Translations under genes and position numbers: made by a program
NCBI GenBank assembly: GCA_015698045.1
Contig: BLAL01000191.1
Location: 1,169,559-1,233,558 of the forward strand
From: Rhizophagus clarus
Taxonomy: Eukaryota; Glomeromycota; Glomeromycetes; Glomerales; Glomeraceae
Length of the DNA: 64,000 nt
Direction: 5' to 3'
Shown: positions 47,701 to 58,869 of the stretch, piece by piece
Numbering within the stretch: the first letter of the stretch is position 1
How the letters are laid out: the number at the start of each line of letters is the position of its first letter
Notes under the pieces: model-generated
What the model saw: the letters and a program-made list of their open reading frames with translations, nothing else
The model's database searches: none
Told to the model about the DNA's origin: nothing

Positions 47701-47846
47701 GCACCTAGAAAATGCCTTGGTCTAACACTATCATTACGGATTTTATACAGGCATTGACCTATATCAGAGGCTCTGTTTCCTTGATAGTACAGGGCGGGGG
47801 CGTCAGAGAGGAACTCTGAAAGCTCAGAAAATTCGGATTGGCTCAT
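44709..47846 (-). pseudogene. Primase-SF3 helicase (D5-like), one TGA
   Basis: A single 1,046-codon frame from ATG 47,846 to 44,709, interrupted once by TGA at 46,767-46,769. N-terminal half: AEP/herpes-type primase with IIDFDLP (DxD catalytic pair), IASSSDAKKMSLHIS, and a UL52-like zinc motif CPICDRDHDSDHGY...FFCYR. C-terminal half: D5-like/DUF5906 SF3 helicase with P-loop-like LKSTLQQCGKNIITDF, LIVMNETG Walker B-like strand and MVTSNQDAPLKI sensor, then a Pro/Glu/Ser-rich tail. It unwinds and primes DNA for the polymerase. Its first ~18 codons lie in the TIR and match the polymerase N-terminus. Confidence 0.88.
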
Positions 47847-47967
47847 AGTAAAAATTTTTGGATATGTTATCTAGTATACTGTTTCAGTATAATACCCCAA
47901 CAAAAAAGTTTAAAATAAAAATAAATAATTATTATAGATATCAAAGTGTTATCCGAAAAAAATATCA

Positions 47968-48276
47968 ATGGGTGGTAAATACATTTGCCATTATCTTTCC
48001 GATGAAGGGATTGAATGTGGAGGTGGAAGTACGAGACCAGAAGGGTGTAGCATCCACTGGAAAAGACGCCAGCGAGCTCTATGCAAACAAGACGGGTGTA
48101 TAAGACTGACAGCATCGAAATATGGATATTGTAATTTGCATGTAAATAAGTGCCAATCGAAAGAAAAATATCACCGGAAGAAATTGGATAAGATGTCTCA
48201 GAACTGGGAGACTCTAGAGACGTTAGGAGAGGCTCTCGATAGAATGAAAATGCCTAATGCTATAGGTTGGCCCTAA
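47968..48276 (+). CDS. Small zinc-finger protein encoded in right TIR
   Basis: Exact protein duplicate of the 21,306-21,614 gene, in mirror orientation next to the primase-helicase start. All cysteine/histidine ligands are intact, whereas most single-copy genes of this element carry stops. This is expected if the two TIR copies are recent or homogenised by gene conversion. Confidence 0.75.
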   Translation: MGGKYICHYLSDEGIECGGGSTRPEGCSIHWKRRQRALCKQDGCIRLTASKYGYCNLHVNKCQSKEKYHRKKLDKMSQNWETLETLGEALDRMKMPNAIGWP

Positions 48277-48394
48277 TGACTTATCAAAAATTTGGCCCCA
48301 TGAAAAATTTATAGGGACGGCAAAAAACTTAACAAGGACGCTAGAAGTATCTTTTTTGACGATATTGGAACTCTGAAAAGGGAATTTTACTACC

Positions 48395-48596
48395 GTCCCT
48401 ATGTCCCTATGAGTCCCTATGAATTTTCGAACTCTTTACCTTCTTTTTTTTTTTATTTTTTTATACCATACATCGATCATATATCAATTATATCAACCAT
48501 ATACATGACTATATTTACCTATAAGAATACCATAGGAAAGTCAATTTTTTTCCTAGAACTTTTATATTTCATAGGGACTCATAGGGACATAGGGAC
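48395..48596. repeat. 29-bp inverted repeat, right TIR
   Basis: Mirror copy of the left-TIR structure, sequence unchanged. Confidence 0.85.
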
Positions 48597-49421
48597 AAGT
48601 AATAAAGAACTCAATAAATCAAGCTAAGAAGCTCAAAAATGATATCGAGATTGTCCCCATGAGTGTCCCTATGAATTTTTCTTATGGGACGCTTATGGGG
48701 ACGCTCAAAAATAGCATACACACTGCCTCGATTCAATTTAAACCATGATCGGACCTCAAAAGTGCCCACCAATATGTCGCAAAAATAGGCAATAATTGAG
48801 TTGCGAAGTAGTGTCTCAACCAGCAATCAAAAGGGCCGGCCAAAATAATACATAATGCACTTCCAATTCTAGATACAAAAATATGTGGCACAAATGCATA
48901 TATATTGGGTGACGGAAACATTCCCGTCACTACCCCGCCACTATCCCGCCACTATCCTACCACTATCCGTCACTAGCTCATCACCATGTGGGGTCGTTGC
49001 CGTAACAGGATCACGTGACTGGCGCAGTAAGGCGCAGTCAAAATTCGCTCTATATTTTTTTCTCATATCCATACGAAAAAAAGGAGATAGTAAATAGGCC
49101 ACCAGACAGGCGCACAAACTCTGCACCACACGCCTCACTACCTGCCAGCAAACAGGCCCACAAACAAGGCACTGCGTACCTCGCCCGCCGGCCACCAAAC
49201 AGGCGTAGAACCCCAATATCATAAATTATATTAGAAAACAATTATTGGCCAACAGGACTAAATAAAAATAGGCATATTCCAATTATTTAGTATTGGAAAT
49301 ATTTAGGTTATTTAAGAACATGATCACAAATAAAAAATAGGAAAAAGCTAAAGAAAAGCGAATCCAAAGGAAGGAATATAGTAAGAAAAATAACTAGGTA
49401 TACGAAATCATCATAGACAAG

Positions 49422-49622
49422 TTATTTAGATAGATTATTTAATCATATTTAGGTTATTAACTTTAGATCATTTAGATATATTTAGACCATTTAGTTATAT
49501 TTAGATTATTTAGTTATATTTAGACCATTTAGTTATATTTAGATTATTTAGTTACATTTAGACCATTTAGTTATATTTAGATTATTTATAGTCATACTTA
49601 GATTATTTAGTTATATTTAGAT
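49422..49622. repeat. Subterminal tandem repeats, right
   Basis: Mirror copy of the left subterminal block, reading ATATTTAGATTATTTAGTT and ATATTTAGACCATTTAGTT alternately. Confidence 0.8.
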
Positions 49623-49650
49623 TATTTTATTACTAAATAACCTAGTCTAA

Positions 49651-49698
49651 GCCGTTTATGACTAAATAATATAATTATATTATTTAGTCATAAACGGC
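49651..49698. repeat. 48-bp perfect terminal palindrome, right
   Basis: Identical to the left palindrome, one base inside the right end of the element. Confidence 0.95.
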
Positions 49699-49699
49699 T

Positions 49700-50557
49700 G
49701 CGTTCTTTATATTACCAGTTAAAACACTTCGGACACTTCGATGTTTTTCCAAAAGCTATAAGAAAAAATTAATTAATTTTCAATGTGTTAATATAAAATC
49801 GTAAAATTGCGCGATACTTACGTGGGATGATATATTATTTTCATAATAAATCACCCAATTATCGGGTCTTTTGAATTTATTCATAAATTCTTTATGGTTT
49901 TCATTTATAAATGTCCTAGTGGCTTCTCGAAAATCATCCGAATTCGGATATATTGAAGTTTCGAGCAATTTAGGAGCAATGTCTTTGATTACATTCTGTA
50001 AAATGATGTACATATAAAGTGATTGTTTAATTCACTGATTTTTAGGTCAAATTTTTATATCGAGTCTCACTTTTATAAATTCCGTGTCGTTATTTACGCC
50101 GTTATTACATGCTTCCTCTATCTTTGTTACTCTTGCTTCTAAAGACTTTTGATTTGAAATAATAGTTTCGAGTTTCGAAATAATCTTATTATTTTGACGC
50201 AAGATCTTCTCCAAAGTCGTTTCTATATAACAGCAGAATATATAATTAATCATTATTTTTCTTTACATATACATATTCGAATACATACCATCAGGAACTT
50301 CAGGACACTTTTTTTTTTGATTTTGAGCTGGCTTCAGGAACTTCAGGACACTTGTTTTTTTTTGATTTTGAGCTGGATTCTATATAGCAGTAGAATATAT
50401 AATTAACCATTATTTTTCTTTACATATAACAAATAATATATATTCGAATCATACCATCAGAAGCTTCGCCTTCATCGATTCTTTTTCGTTTGTTAACATC
50501 AACCGGACGCTTGGTTTTTTTCGAACTGCTAGATTCGATATAATTAGCTTTATTCAT
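49700..50557 (-). pseudogene. 5' part of host gene interrupted by the giant transposon
   Basis: Minus-strand exons 50,557-50,455 (start MNKANYIESSSSKK, Lys/Arg-rich), 50,379-50,289 (Ser/Lys-rich, internally duplicated and frame-shifted by a poly-A length change), 50,222-50,071 (coiled coil LEKILRQNNKIISKLETII), 49,995-49,822 (globular, RPDNWVIYYENN) and 49,755 to the insertion at 49,700. Introns are GT-AG and phases agree except around the duplicated exon. The last exon reads in frame through the AACGC duplication into 19,877 on the far side of the transposon. No family recognised. Confidence 0.65.
50289..50400. repeat. Duplicated exon/intron block
   Basis: CCAGCTCAAAATCAAAAAAA-containing coding units (minus strand) occur twice in tandem at 50,290-50,379. 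The neighbouring intron sequence (AGAATATATAATTAA.CATTA) also occurs twice, at ~50,234-50,270 and ~50,391-50,425. The A runs differ in length, which shifts the frame. Confidence 0.6.
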
Positions 50558-50689
50558 TGTAAATAGATAATTTGAGGATAGTGGGAAGAACTTAATTAAA
50601 ACCAAGTTTAACGAACTGAGTTAGAATTACCGGTTGAAGAAGAGAACAACAAAGTATTTATAAATATTTTTATAAGCTTAAATTTAATA

Positions 50690-51330
50690 CTTGCCGCATT
50701 CGCAAAAGTTTATTTTTTTTTTTTTATGGCAAACCGGCATCACTTTTTGAAAAATACGAAAGGGGTAGGTATTCTTTCTTTTTTTTGCGGCAAATCGCGC
50801 ATCGATTATTGAAAAATGCAAAGGGGTAAATCGTGCATCGCTTATTGAAAAATGCAAAGGGGTGGGTATTCTTTTTTTGCGACAAATCGTGCGAAAAATG
50901 CAAAGGGTTGATATAAGCGAACAATATACTAGATGGGGCAATTCTTTTTTTTTGTAAAAAAAAAGGAAATTTAGCATCATATTCATTTTGTAAAGAATGC
51001 AAAGAGGTGTAAAATGTCACTAGAAGATATTGACTTACATAATTTTACACAAAAATTCAGGAAAGAAAAGAGATCATTTGATAAAAGAAGTAAAAAATCC
51101 AAGTCAATTCACATTATCCTTGTAGCCTCCGGGATTCCAAAAATTTTCGAAAGGATGAAGTCTAATAGATAGAAGTTACTGTTAGTATGTGTGCGGATCA
51201 TTGTACGAAGGCTGATGTACCTACAATATTAATAAAGAGAGTGTTAAAAAAACCGTGATTCTTTTTTTTTCGTGTAAAAAAAGGAAATTTAGCATATTTT
51301 TTTTGCAAAAAACGTAAAGGAGTGCGAAAT
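50690..51330. repeat. Imperfect tandem repeats, GAAAAATGCAAAGGGGT family
   Basis: Repeated TTTTTTTGCGGCAAATCG...GAAAAATGCAAAGGGG units (~50-60 bp) between 50,700 and 51,015, with another at ~51,259-51,330. Frames on the minus strand here follow the repeat and are not supported as genes. Confidence 0.55.
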
Positions 51331-51885
51331 GTCTTGCATATTTTCATACAAAAAGCTAAAATAATAATTTTGAAAAAAATAAAAGAAAAAAAAAACCATG
51401 AAGTGAAACATAGAATAAAGAAAGAAGACCTGAAACTTATATTTTTTCATTGATTTAATTTTGATGTCTAAGCCCACTAGATCTGAATATTTTCATGAAA
51501 CTGATCTCGTAAGGTTTTGCGTCAGTTCCCGCAAAAAAATCAGACATTAGTTACGTTAACTTATTATATCCGTTGTATATCCATTAGTAATATGATAATT
51601 ACTAAATTTGAATTAGATTACGCAGTGGTGCATAGTTGAATTCTATAAGTCATTTATTATTTTGATTACTATTTTTATTAAAGTCAAACCATCCAATGAA
51701 TACAATAACGTTACGAAACCCGTTCCGATAGTCAATTACAAACCTGGGTAATAACGGGTCACGGACTACTACTCTAACACTCCAATTTAGTATTTTTTTT
51801 CATTTCCTATGACGAAAGAAAATTTGTGTCTTCCTTTTCTTTATGTTGATAAAGTAACCATTCGAAAATTAAATATTGTTAATCA
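51331..51885. other. Intergenic
   Basis: AT-rich, nothing recognised. Confidence 0.45.
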
Positions 51886-52115
51886 CTTTAAAAGAAGATA
51901 TTACAGGAATTAATTGCTGAACAATTTATGTCATTGTTGTCACGCCTGTGTAATTTTATTAAATTTTACGCTGATTCCGGACCGGAACCAAAGGCTTACA
52001 TTAATTAATTAGATATCACAGGAATTAATTGCATGTCATTATGTGTCGTTGTTGTCGCGCCTGTGTAATTTTATTAAATTTTACGCTGATTCCAGACTGG
52101 AACCAAAGGATGGGC
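51886..52115 (+). repeat. ~130-bp repeat family R1, two units
   Basis: Unit contains GGAATTAATTGCTGAACAAT, GTGTAATTTTATTAAATTTT, ACGCTGATTCC and ends GGAACCAAAGG. Further copies lie at 56,866-56,960 (inverted) and 61,090-61,430 (three units). The inverted pair brackets the Plavaka gene and the small membrane gene, so these may be subterminal repeats of a transposon. Confidence 0.6.
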
Positions 52116-52689
52116 AGATGTAAATAAAATAAAAATTTTTTCGCATTGAAGGTGATAAAATGCCACAAAATGTCATAATAAATAAAGATTTTTTAATATT
52201 ATCAGCTTTATTTATAGTGTAATTATAAATATCATCCACAAACAATGGTAAAGAGACGGATAAAATTTTTTAATAAGGAAATTTTATGTATTATTTGCAT
52301 TTGGTAGTAAAAAAATGACACTTGTTGTATTATATCGAGGGGACAATCGAGTTTTATTGCTTTTTTTTAGTTGCAGCACTGTAAACATTATTCCTCAAAA
52401 CCTGTAATGTTCTGTAAATGACAAACCGTAGGTGTGTTTTGGGTGGAAACACCGCGTCTAAAATGATTTACAAATATTAGATTCAGAAGTTTCAAAGATA
52501 GTTTCGGCTTATATTAAACGAAACATGAGTGAAATGTTTCGAATTTTGAAAATAGTTTCGAAACATTGATTATCGTGAATTGGCGCAATTTTTTGATTCA
52601 TTTGAAATACGTCACAAGAGGTAAATTTTTATAAATTGACGAAAGTGAGAGAAATTTTTTATTGTAAAGTTTAAATTCGACATAAAAAA

Positions 52690-55646
52690 GCGATAAAGTT
52701 TAAATTCAAGTAAACAAAATACTCTCAAAATATCTTTCAAATGCCCATTTTGTCCAAGATATTTTAGCATAAGGTCTGCATATACTCAACATAAAAATCA
52801 TTGTATACCATCTACTAATAATAATAGCGATAGTGAAAGTAATGATAATGATATTGAGGTAAGAAACAGAAATTATTTAAATTTTTCTTTAAACATAATT
52901 CCTAATTTTATACTAAATTTAGATGGTCCATGAAAATTTAAATGAAGACTTTTCTGATAATGAAAGTATTGACTCAGAAATAAATGATCAGAGTTTTCAA
53001 AGTAAGATGTCAATTTCGGAGACCGATGAAATTGATCAAAATGAAAATGTCGATGAAAATATCTTGGGAGATTTTGATTCAGAACCAAGTGAAGAACCCG
53101 AAGATTCTGACTCAGAATTAAATGAGGAAGAATTCAAACCAGAAATTAATGCAACGTATCTAAATGAAGCATATGGTGATTTAATGTCATTGGTTACAAA
53201 ACATAAACTTAGCAATGTGACAGGCAATGCTATAATTAAATTTTTTAACAAACATGCAAATTTAAATAAATCCCCTCTTCCAAAATCTATCAAACAAGGT
53301 CATAAATTTATGAATAATATGAATCTACCAAGTTTAAAGTATACTAAAACTTGTGTAATAAATTATAAAAATAATGAGTATTTTCTTTATCATCGGTCTA
53401 TAATAAATTGTATAAAAAACATATTGTCAATTCCTGACATATCACAAAATTTTGCGCTAACTTTTGAAAAAGTTAAGGTAATTATTTATATACTAGTACT
53501 TTCATATAACTTAAAAATGTAGAATATATACTAATCATTATTAACTTAAAGCATAATGAAGAAAGAGTGTATGGTGAACAGAATACTGGAACATGGTGGG
53601 AAAATACAGAAGCACTCTTGCCAATTGGTGCCAAGCTTTTATCTTTAATATTGTATTCAGACGCTACAAATGTTGACACACTGGGGAAAAGTCAACTTCA
53701 TCCAATTTACTTGTCAATTGGTAATATTAAAAATTGGAGGCGCAACAAACAAGATGCAAAACAATTATTAGGATACTTGCCAATCCTAAATCTAAAGATA
53801 ATACTGAGAGAAAGTCTGAAACATTTAAGAAAGCTGTCCGAGAGTGCTTTCATAGATCCTTAGAAAAGTTACTAGATCCTCTATTAAAATTAAATAAAAA
53901 GGGTATTGATCTAACTTTGAATAACGAAACTATTTGGTTCCATCCTCAGATTTCAATTATAATTTCTGACTGGCCGGAAGCTGCAACGTATTGTCTTACG
54001 TATAAATCATCAATGTCAAACCATCCTTGTCATTTTTGTCTGGTCGCAAGAGACAATCTTGCTGATCTTAATTTACAATTTGATGATATAACAACGCGAA
54101 CTCACCTTAATATGCAGGAACATTTTAATCAAGGCACAGTAAATTCCGTTAGCATTGAAAATATATATAATTTTTTTTGGAAATTACCGTAAGTTTACGC
54201 AATATTTGTTATACCGGTATTTATTTATCTTATTAATATATTACTTATTAATTTATTTTAAGTAATGTAAATATCTATCAAGCCACAGTGCCCGATAGAT
54301 TACATCATCTTGATTTAGGTCTTTTCCATTATCAAATCGATTATACGAAGAAACTTTTAGAGGAACAATGCGAAAAATCTTTAGTAGATGAAATAGATCA
54401 TCGATTAGCCAAAATACCAAGATTTTCCAGGTTGAAGATCTTTACAAATGGAATACAAACATTAGCCAGACTAACAGCCGATGAATATCGCAATCTGATG
54501 AAAATAATGATTTTTGTGGTGGATAATTTATATGAAAATAATGAGAATATTGAAAATTTTGTAAAGAATGAAGATCTGACAAAACTTTACGAAGCTTGGA
54601 ATGAAATGTATGCAATTAGTCGATATGAAAATTTTAAAGAAAGTGATTTGATCAAATTTCAGGAATCGATAAATGAATGGTCTCAAATGTTCGTCAAAAC
54701 TCTCCAACATATGTCCCCCTCAGGACTGAAATTACCAAAACTGCATTCGTGGGTATACCATATAGTTGATTCGATTCGATCTTTTGGTGCAATTAATGGA
54801 TACACTACGAAGACTTACGAAAGTCTTCACAAAGAATATGTCAAAAATCTATACTGATTAAGTAATAAAAAAAATATAGAGATACAATTAATGCAAATAG
54901 TAAGTATTATAAAATTACGTACTTATACAATGAAGATTTTTAATTGATTAAATTTTTTTATAGATTCGATAGCGATCAATAATAAATATAACCCATCGAA
55001 CACCAAATTTAGCAATCACCCCCCGTACATTTAAATTCGCGGCTAAACATTTTGAATTTTTGCTAAAAGATGCACACGATTTCTTTGTAGAACAGGCGGA
55101 AAATTCTAATATAGATAACAGAATGAAATCTGGGTTTGAAAATTTTTCTGAATGTTTAAATCTGTATATAGATCACGAAAATATTGCAGATAAAGGCAAA
55201 GTGACTATATACGAATCAGTTATAATAGAAAATGGTGCAATAATATGTGCAACTAATAGTTATTACGGCAAACCTTGGTTTAGTAATGTGTCGATTCGCA
55301 TGGACTCTGATGAATTATTTGATTATGCTTCTGATCAAGGCATTTGTTATGGGCAGGTAATTATTTAATTTATTGGTACAAATTATTTAAATGACGTTAC
55401 TAAATTAAAATATTTTTGAAGATTTTGTTAATAACAAGGATAGATTTTGAAGATCCGTTAAATCTCGCATTAATTCAATGGTATGACTTCAAATCTGAAA
55501 GTCATCCATATCTTTATGGATGCCCTTTACTAGAACTTACAGAAATCTATAATTTTATCGATATTGAAGCTATACAAAATATTGTACATATAGTACCCCA
55601 GTTTGATAAGTCAAATGAATATTTTGTAAACAAATATATATTTTAA
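52690..55646 (+). pseudogene. Plavaka-type (CACTA superfamily) transposase, decayed
   Basis: Exons at ~52,690-52,858 (C2H2 finger FKCPFCPRYFSIRSAYTQH), 52,923-53,477 (acidic linker), 53,552-54,188, 54,263-54,857, a segment around 54,964-55,355 and ~55,420-55,646. Recognisable transposase core: LLSLILYSDATNVD, HPIYLSIGNIKNWRR, LLGYLPI, then HFCLVARDNL and VPDRLHHLDLGLFHYQI, typical of fungal Plavaka elements. A one-base shift near 53,790 and a TGA at 54,855-54,857 break it (the frame continues LSNKKNIEIQ after the TGA). No start codon is evident for exon 1. It cuts and moves DNA in active relatives; this copy is dead. Confidence 0.75.
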
Positions 55647-56070
55647 ATTTAGTTATAACGACAAATAAATATTGAAATAAATTTTTAGCCGTCATAATGG
55701 TGGTCATGGTAAAGAAGAAAAAAAAATAATAATAATAATTGAATAATATATTAGAGAACCCTTTTCAATAATATAATAATTATTTTTTTCATAAGCAAAT
55801 AGTAACAACTCCATTATTATAAAATAATATATATTTAATAAGTGATTTATAAAAAAGAGATTTATTTATTTATTTATTATGTTATCATATAAATGTATGT
55901 AAAAAAATTTTTTTAACTCTATATGCAAGAAATAATTAAAAATTTAAAACATATTATAATTAACTGGTACTTGTTCGCTATCAATAATTATATTGATACC
56001 CAAGTTGCACGACGAGAACGTTAGTACCAACGCAACCCAAAAAATAATTACAAATAACTATCAGTTATAC

Positions 56071-56217
56071 AATGCCTTATCCAGGAGGGCCGAATAGAGA
56101 AGGACGTTCACAGTAGGCCGTCCTTCGTATATCAGGTCTGGGTACCTGACTGAAAACTTTCGCAAACTGTGGCCACGAAGTGCTTCCAGTTCTCTATTCT
56201 ACCAGTTGTATAACGCC
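56071..56217. other. GC-richer structured segment, possible ncRNA or SINE part
   Basis: Nested inverted repeats: outer GTTATAC/GTATAAC, then GAATAGAGAA (56,092-56,101) with TTCTCTATTC (56,190-56,199), and inner GAAGGAC/GTCCTTC and TCAGGT/ACCTGA. Stands out from AT-rich surroundings. No tRNA, 5S or snRNA match that I can see. Confidence 0.4.
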
Positions 56218-56443
56218 GTTAGGATGACCATTATTCATAATTAATCGAGAAAAAAATAATTTTTTTGATATATTTATATAAATTATTTTTTTACAATGAT
56301 GTGAATTCTAGCATTAAAAATTCGTGATTTATTAACAAATTTAGAAATTGACCCAATTTCAAGATTATCAATCAACTTACACATATTATAGCCGTATAAA
56401 TAAACCGCCCTTGCATCCGGCTACAACTAATGAAATTTTTAAT

Positions 56444-56838
56444 ATGACCTCTCCCTCGAGAAAAAAAAATCGTACAATATATTTTAGTCGCAAAATGCAT
56501 CGCCAACAGCAAGGACAACAATCGGTAATTATCAATGACATAATAAAATATAATATAATTATTGTTAAATTAACTTAAATTAATTTCATTAGAAACAAAA
56601 TCAGAATTTGGACGAAGCCCTTGCTAACTTAATTAATAACGTGTATATTAGTAATCAGGATAATAATTTCATACCAAGAGAATGGTATGAAAAATTATGG
56701 AAGGACTTTCAAGCTCTTGAAAGGAATTATGATAATTTAAATATTAGATTTAAATTTGGGTTGGGTCTATGGAGATTAGTTTTAATTTTTACATTATTAT
56801 GTTTTCTAGTATTTTTTATAAATAAATTCTTTTTATGA
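56444..56838 (+). CDS. Small tail-anchored membrane protein
   Basis: Two exons, 56,444-56,524 and 56,593-56,838, with a GTAATT donor and ATTAG acceptor in phase; 108 residues. Basic N-terminus (SRKKNRTIYFSRKMHRQQQ), a helical middle (NNFIPREWYEKLWKDFQALERNYDN), and a C-terminal transmembrane helix (LVLIFTLLCFLVFFI) with only four residues after it, so probably tail-anchored in the ER or outer mitochondrial membrane. Coding sequence is open upstream of the ATG, so an extra 5' exon is possible. It lies between the Plavaka gene and the inverted R1 unit. Confidence 0.6.
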
Positions 56839-56865
56839 TAAAGAAACTTTACATTGAATTATACA

Positions 56866-56960
56866 CTGCAATTTAGCCTTTGGTTCTGGTCCGGAATCAG
56901 CGTAAAGTTTAATAAAATTACACGGGCGTGGCCAATGATATAATTATTGTTCAGTCATTA
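56866..56960 (-). repeat. Repeat family R1, inverted unit
   Basis: Reverse complement of the 51,886-52,115 unit: starts GCCTTTGGTTCTGG and ends in TTCAGTCATTAATTCC, with small differences. Confidence 0.6.
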
Positions 56961-57002
56961 ATTCCTTAATTAATGTATGTTCCGTTTAGCTCATTAAACT
57001 GC

Positions 57003-57108
57003 ATGACGATTGCGATGATATTCTATAGGGCTGATATTTCCCACGATAGAGCTAAATTCTCATCACGAAAATACCTTTCAAATATTTTTATTTCAAAAAA
57101 AAAAAATT
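57003..57108 (+). mobile_element. SINE-like element, 5'-truncated copy
   Basis: Shares the body TTCTATAGGG.TGA.ATTTC, CCCACGATAG.GCTAAATTCTC and ATATTTTTATTTCAAAAAAAA with the minus strand of 61,520-61,700. The tRNA-like head is missing. Similarity continues ~55 bp past the A-run (TAGTAGTATCATTATATAAT). Confidence 0.5.
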
Positions 57109-57219
57109 AACATTGGTAGTAGTATCATTATATAATTTAGACCTAGGGTTTTTTATAATATTTATTGAAAGAATACAAAGAAAGAATACAAAGAAAATAA
57201 AAATCAAAAACATTATTGA

Positions 57220-57615
57220 TTATTTTTGATTATTTTTCCATTTAAAGTATTCATCCAAACTTTTGAATAAAGGTTGTGACGAAGATTGAGACTATGATGA
57301 TGATGACGACGACGATGATGATTGCTGTGCGTGCTGTGCGTAAAGTTTCAGTTCAAGATCATAATTTCTTTTCTTTTGAATTTCGATTTGTTTTGCGTAC
57401 ACGTCTATCCATTTTAATAAGTTTTCATTTTCCCGACACAATTGATTCATTCGTTCAATTGCTTTCTCTTTTGATGCTTCAACATCTTTCTTATAATCGA
57501 TAAGTTGTATTTGAACATCACCGATTTCAATTTCTTTCTGTAATTTATGACGTTGTCATCTTTTAAGCTGCCATTTACGAGATGTTTTTCTGGAAAACAA
57601 GGATGGTTTGCCCAT
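57220..57615 (-). pseudogene. Basic coiled-coil (bZIP-like) protein relic
   Basis: 132-codon frame from ATG 57,615 to TAA 57,220, with TGA at codon 20 and a TAG after a poly-Ser run. Basic start (FSRKTSRKWQLKR), then a leucine/isoleucine coiled coil (QLIDYKKDVEASKEKAIERM), then poly-Ser and a short C-terminal FKSLDEYFKWK. A bZIP relation is possible, but the basic region lacks the N-x7-R signature. Confidence 0.45.
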
Positions 57616-58869
57616 TTTTTTAAAAATCAAAAATTTAAAAGTTTTTTTTTTTAAAAAAAATAATGGAAATTTATTAGTCGTGGTAGTGTCGTGGTCAGAA
57701 AACAATTTTAGAAATTATCCAGCTGAATAACAGCCGAAATTAGTCAGGTCCTTCTCCAAACATATGGCATTGTAACTAGTGTAACTAGTAATGTGTATAT
57801 GTGCACATTGTGCACATGAATTTTATACAGACCAGAATCCTACTTAATTATCAGAATTCAAAAAAGGAATTGTAACAATGTAATTCTTTTTTTCCGATGA
57901 TTCCGGATAGATAGATATCTAATAAATTCTTTGAGACTCCTGATGGAACCATAAAAAATTTATTGATTTATATCTAATTAAAGTATATATATTAATTCTT
58001 TGTGATCATTTTTGAAGACTTGTAGTCTTGTAAAAGAAGAAATATATTATATATGGTAATGTGTAATGTTTTATTACATATGTCCACAAAACTGTATAAA
58101 TTTGGTAACCAATTTATTGAAGTAATAAATAAGTACAGATAGATGCGTAGGTATATGCAGGTTCATTTATACTTTGTTATAATTCTTTATACTTTTTTTT
58201 TCTCTCTTCATGATATTAGTTTCACCTTCAAATAAAATATATTAATTATGCTGGTCTGAAGCAGTGTCTCGTAATTCCTTAACATGTAATTTATTTTAAT
58301 TACGTTGATTGATCAATGAATTATTTTTCCGCGTAATTTCAAAAATAGAAACCATTGTACTGGATGTGCTCTCCTGCGTAATTCCAAAGATAGAAACTAT
58401 TGTACTGTTAATTATTTCCCTGCGTATCCAAAATCGGATGTAATTTAATTTGATCACTTTGATTTAACAATGAATTATTTTCCGCGCTCTTAATCATTTT
58501 CTTGCGTAATTCCAAAAATAGAAATCATTGTACTGGATTTATTTTAATTTACGTATATGCAAAGAAAGATGCGGGAGATCAATGATCTGGTTTTTAGCGA
58601 TAAGAACATTTACATCGCTCATTAAATCAATTTATTTAGTCCACGTTTATACATCAAATTAATTGAGATTTAACAATTATCTATAAACTATACATTGTAA
58701 AATATAACATAAATGCATAATTATAAAATATCTAAAAATAAAAACTTGAGAGTTCAAAAAATATAAATATAAGTTATTTCTCTTGGAAATCATGTATCAA
58801 GCAATAATCATTTGTTACTACCATTTTGTGAACAAAACATAAATTTACTCTTTATCTTCTTCATCAAAA
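57616..58869. other. Intergenic
   Basis: AT-rich. A degenerate ~65-bp repeat is visible at 58,320-58,540 (CGTAATTCCAAA.ATAGAAA..ATTGTACTG, three units). Confidence 0.45.

Larger units (their letters stand above)
19883..49699. mobile_element. 29.8-kb Maverick/Polinton-like giant transposon
   Basis: Bounded by 1,909-bp terminal inverted repeats (19,883-21,791 and 47,791-49,699), starting AG and ending CT, flanked by the 5-bp duplication GCGTT (19,878-19,882 and 49,700-49,704). It encodes family B DNA polymerase, primase-SF3 helicase, rve integrase, A32-like packaging ATPases, Gag-like protein, retropepsin, a probable tyrosine recombinase, zinc-ribbon nucleases and host-type cargo. Size, TIRs, AG/CT ends, short duplication, integrase and polymerase fit Mavericks/Polintons. 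A primase-helicase, a Gag-Pro unit and the absence of a recognisable double-jelly-roll capsid do not fit the standard gene set. Many genes carry in-frame stops, so this copy is probably immobile on its own. Confidence 0.88.
47791..49699 (-). repeat. Right terminal inverted repeat (1,909 bp)
   Basis: Mirror image of the left repeat, with ~99.5% identity by eye. Here the inner end supplies the first ~18 codons of the primase-helicase instead of the polymerase. Confidence 0.95.

Noticed and set aside
21736-47846. Genetic-code reassignment or suppressor readthrough to explain TGA/TAG in element genes
   Set aside because: TGA, TAG and TAA all occur, TGA-type relics also occur in clearly dead genes outside the element, and several genes stay open while ending in ordinary stops; mutation is simpler.
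50684-51020. Two ~100-aa minus-strand ORFs
   Set aside because: They follow imperfect tandem repeats in two frames at once.
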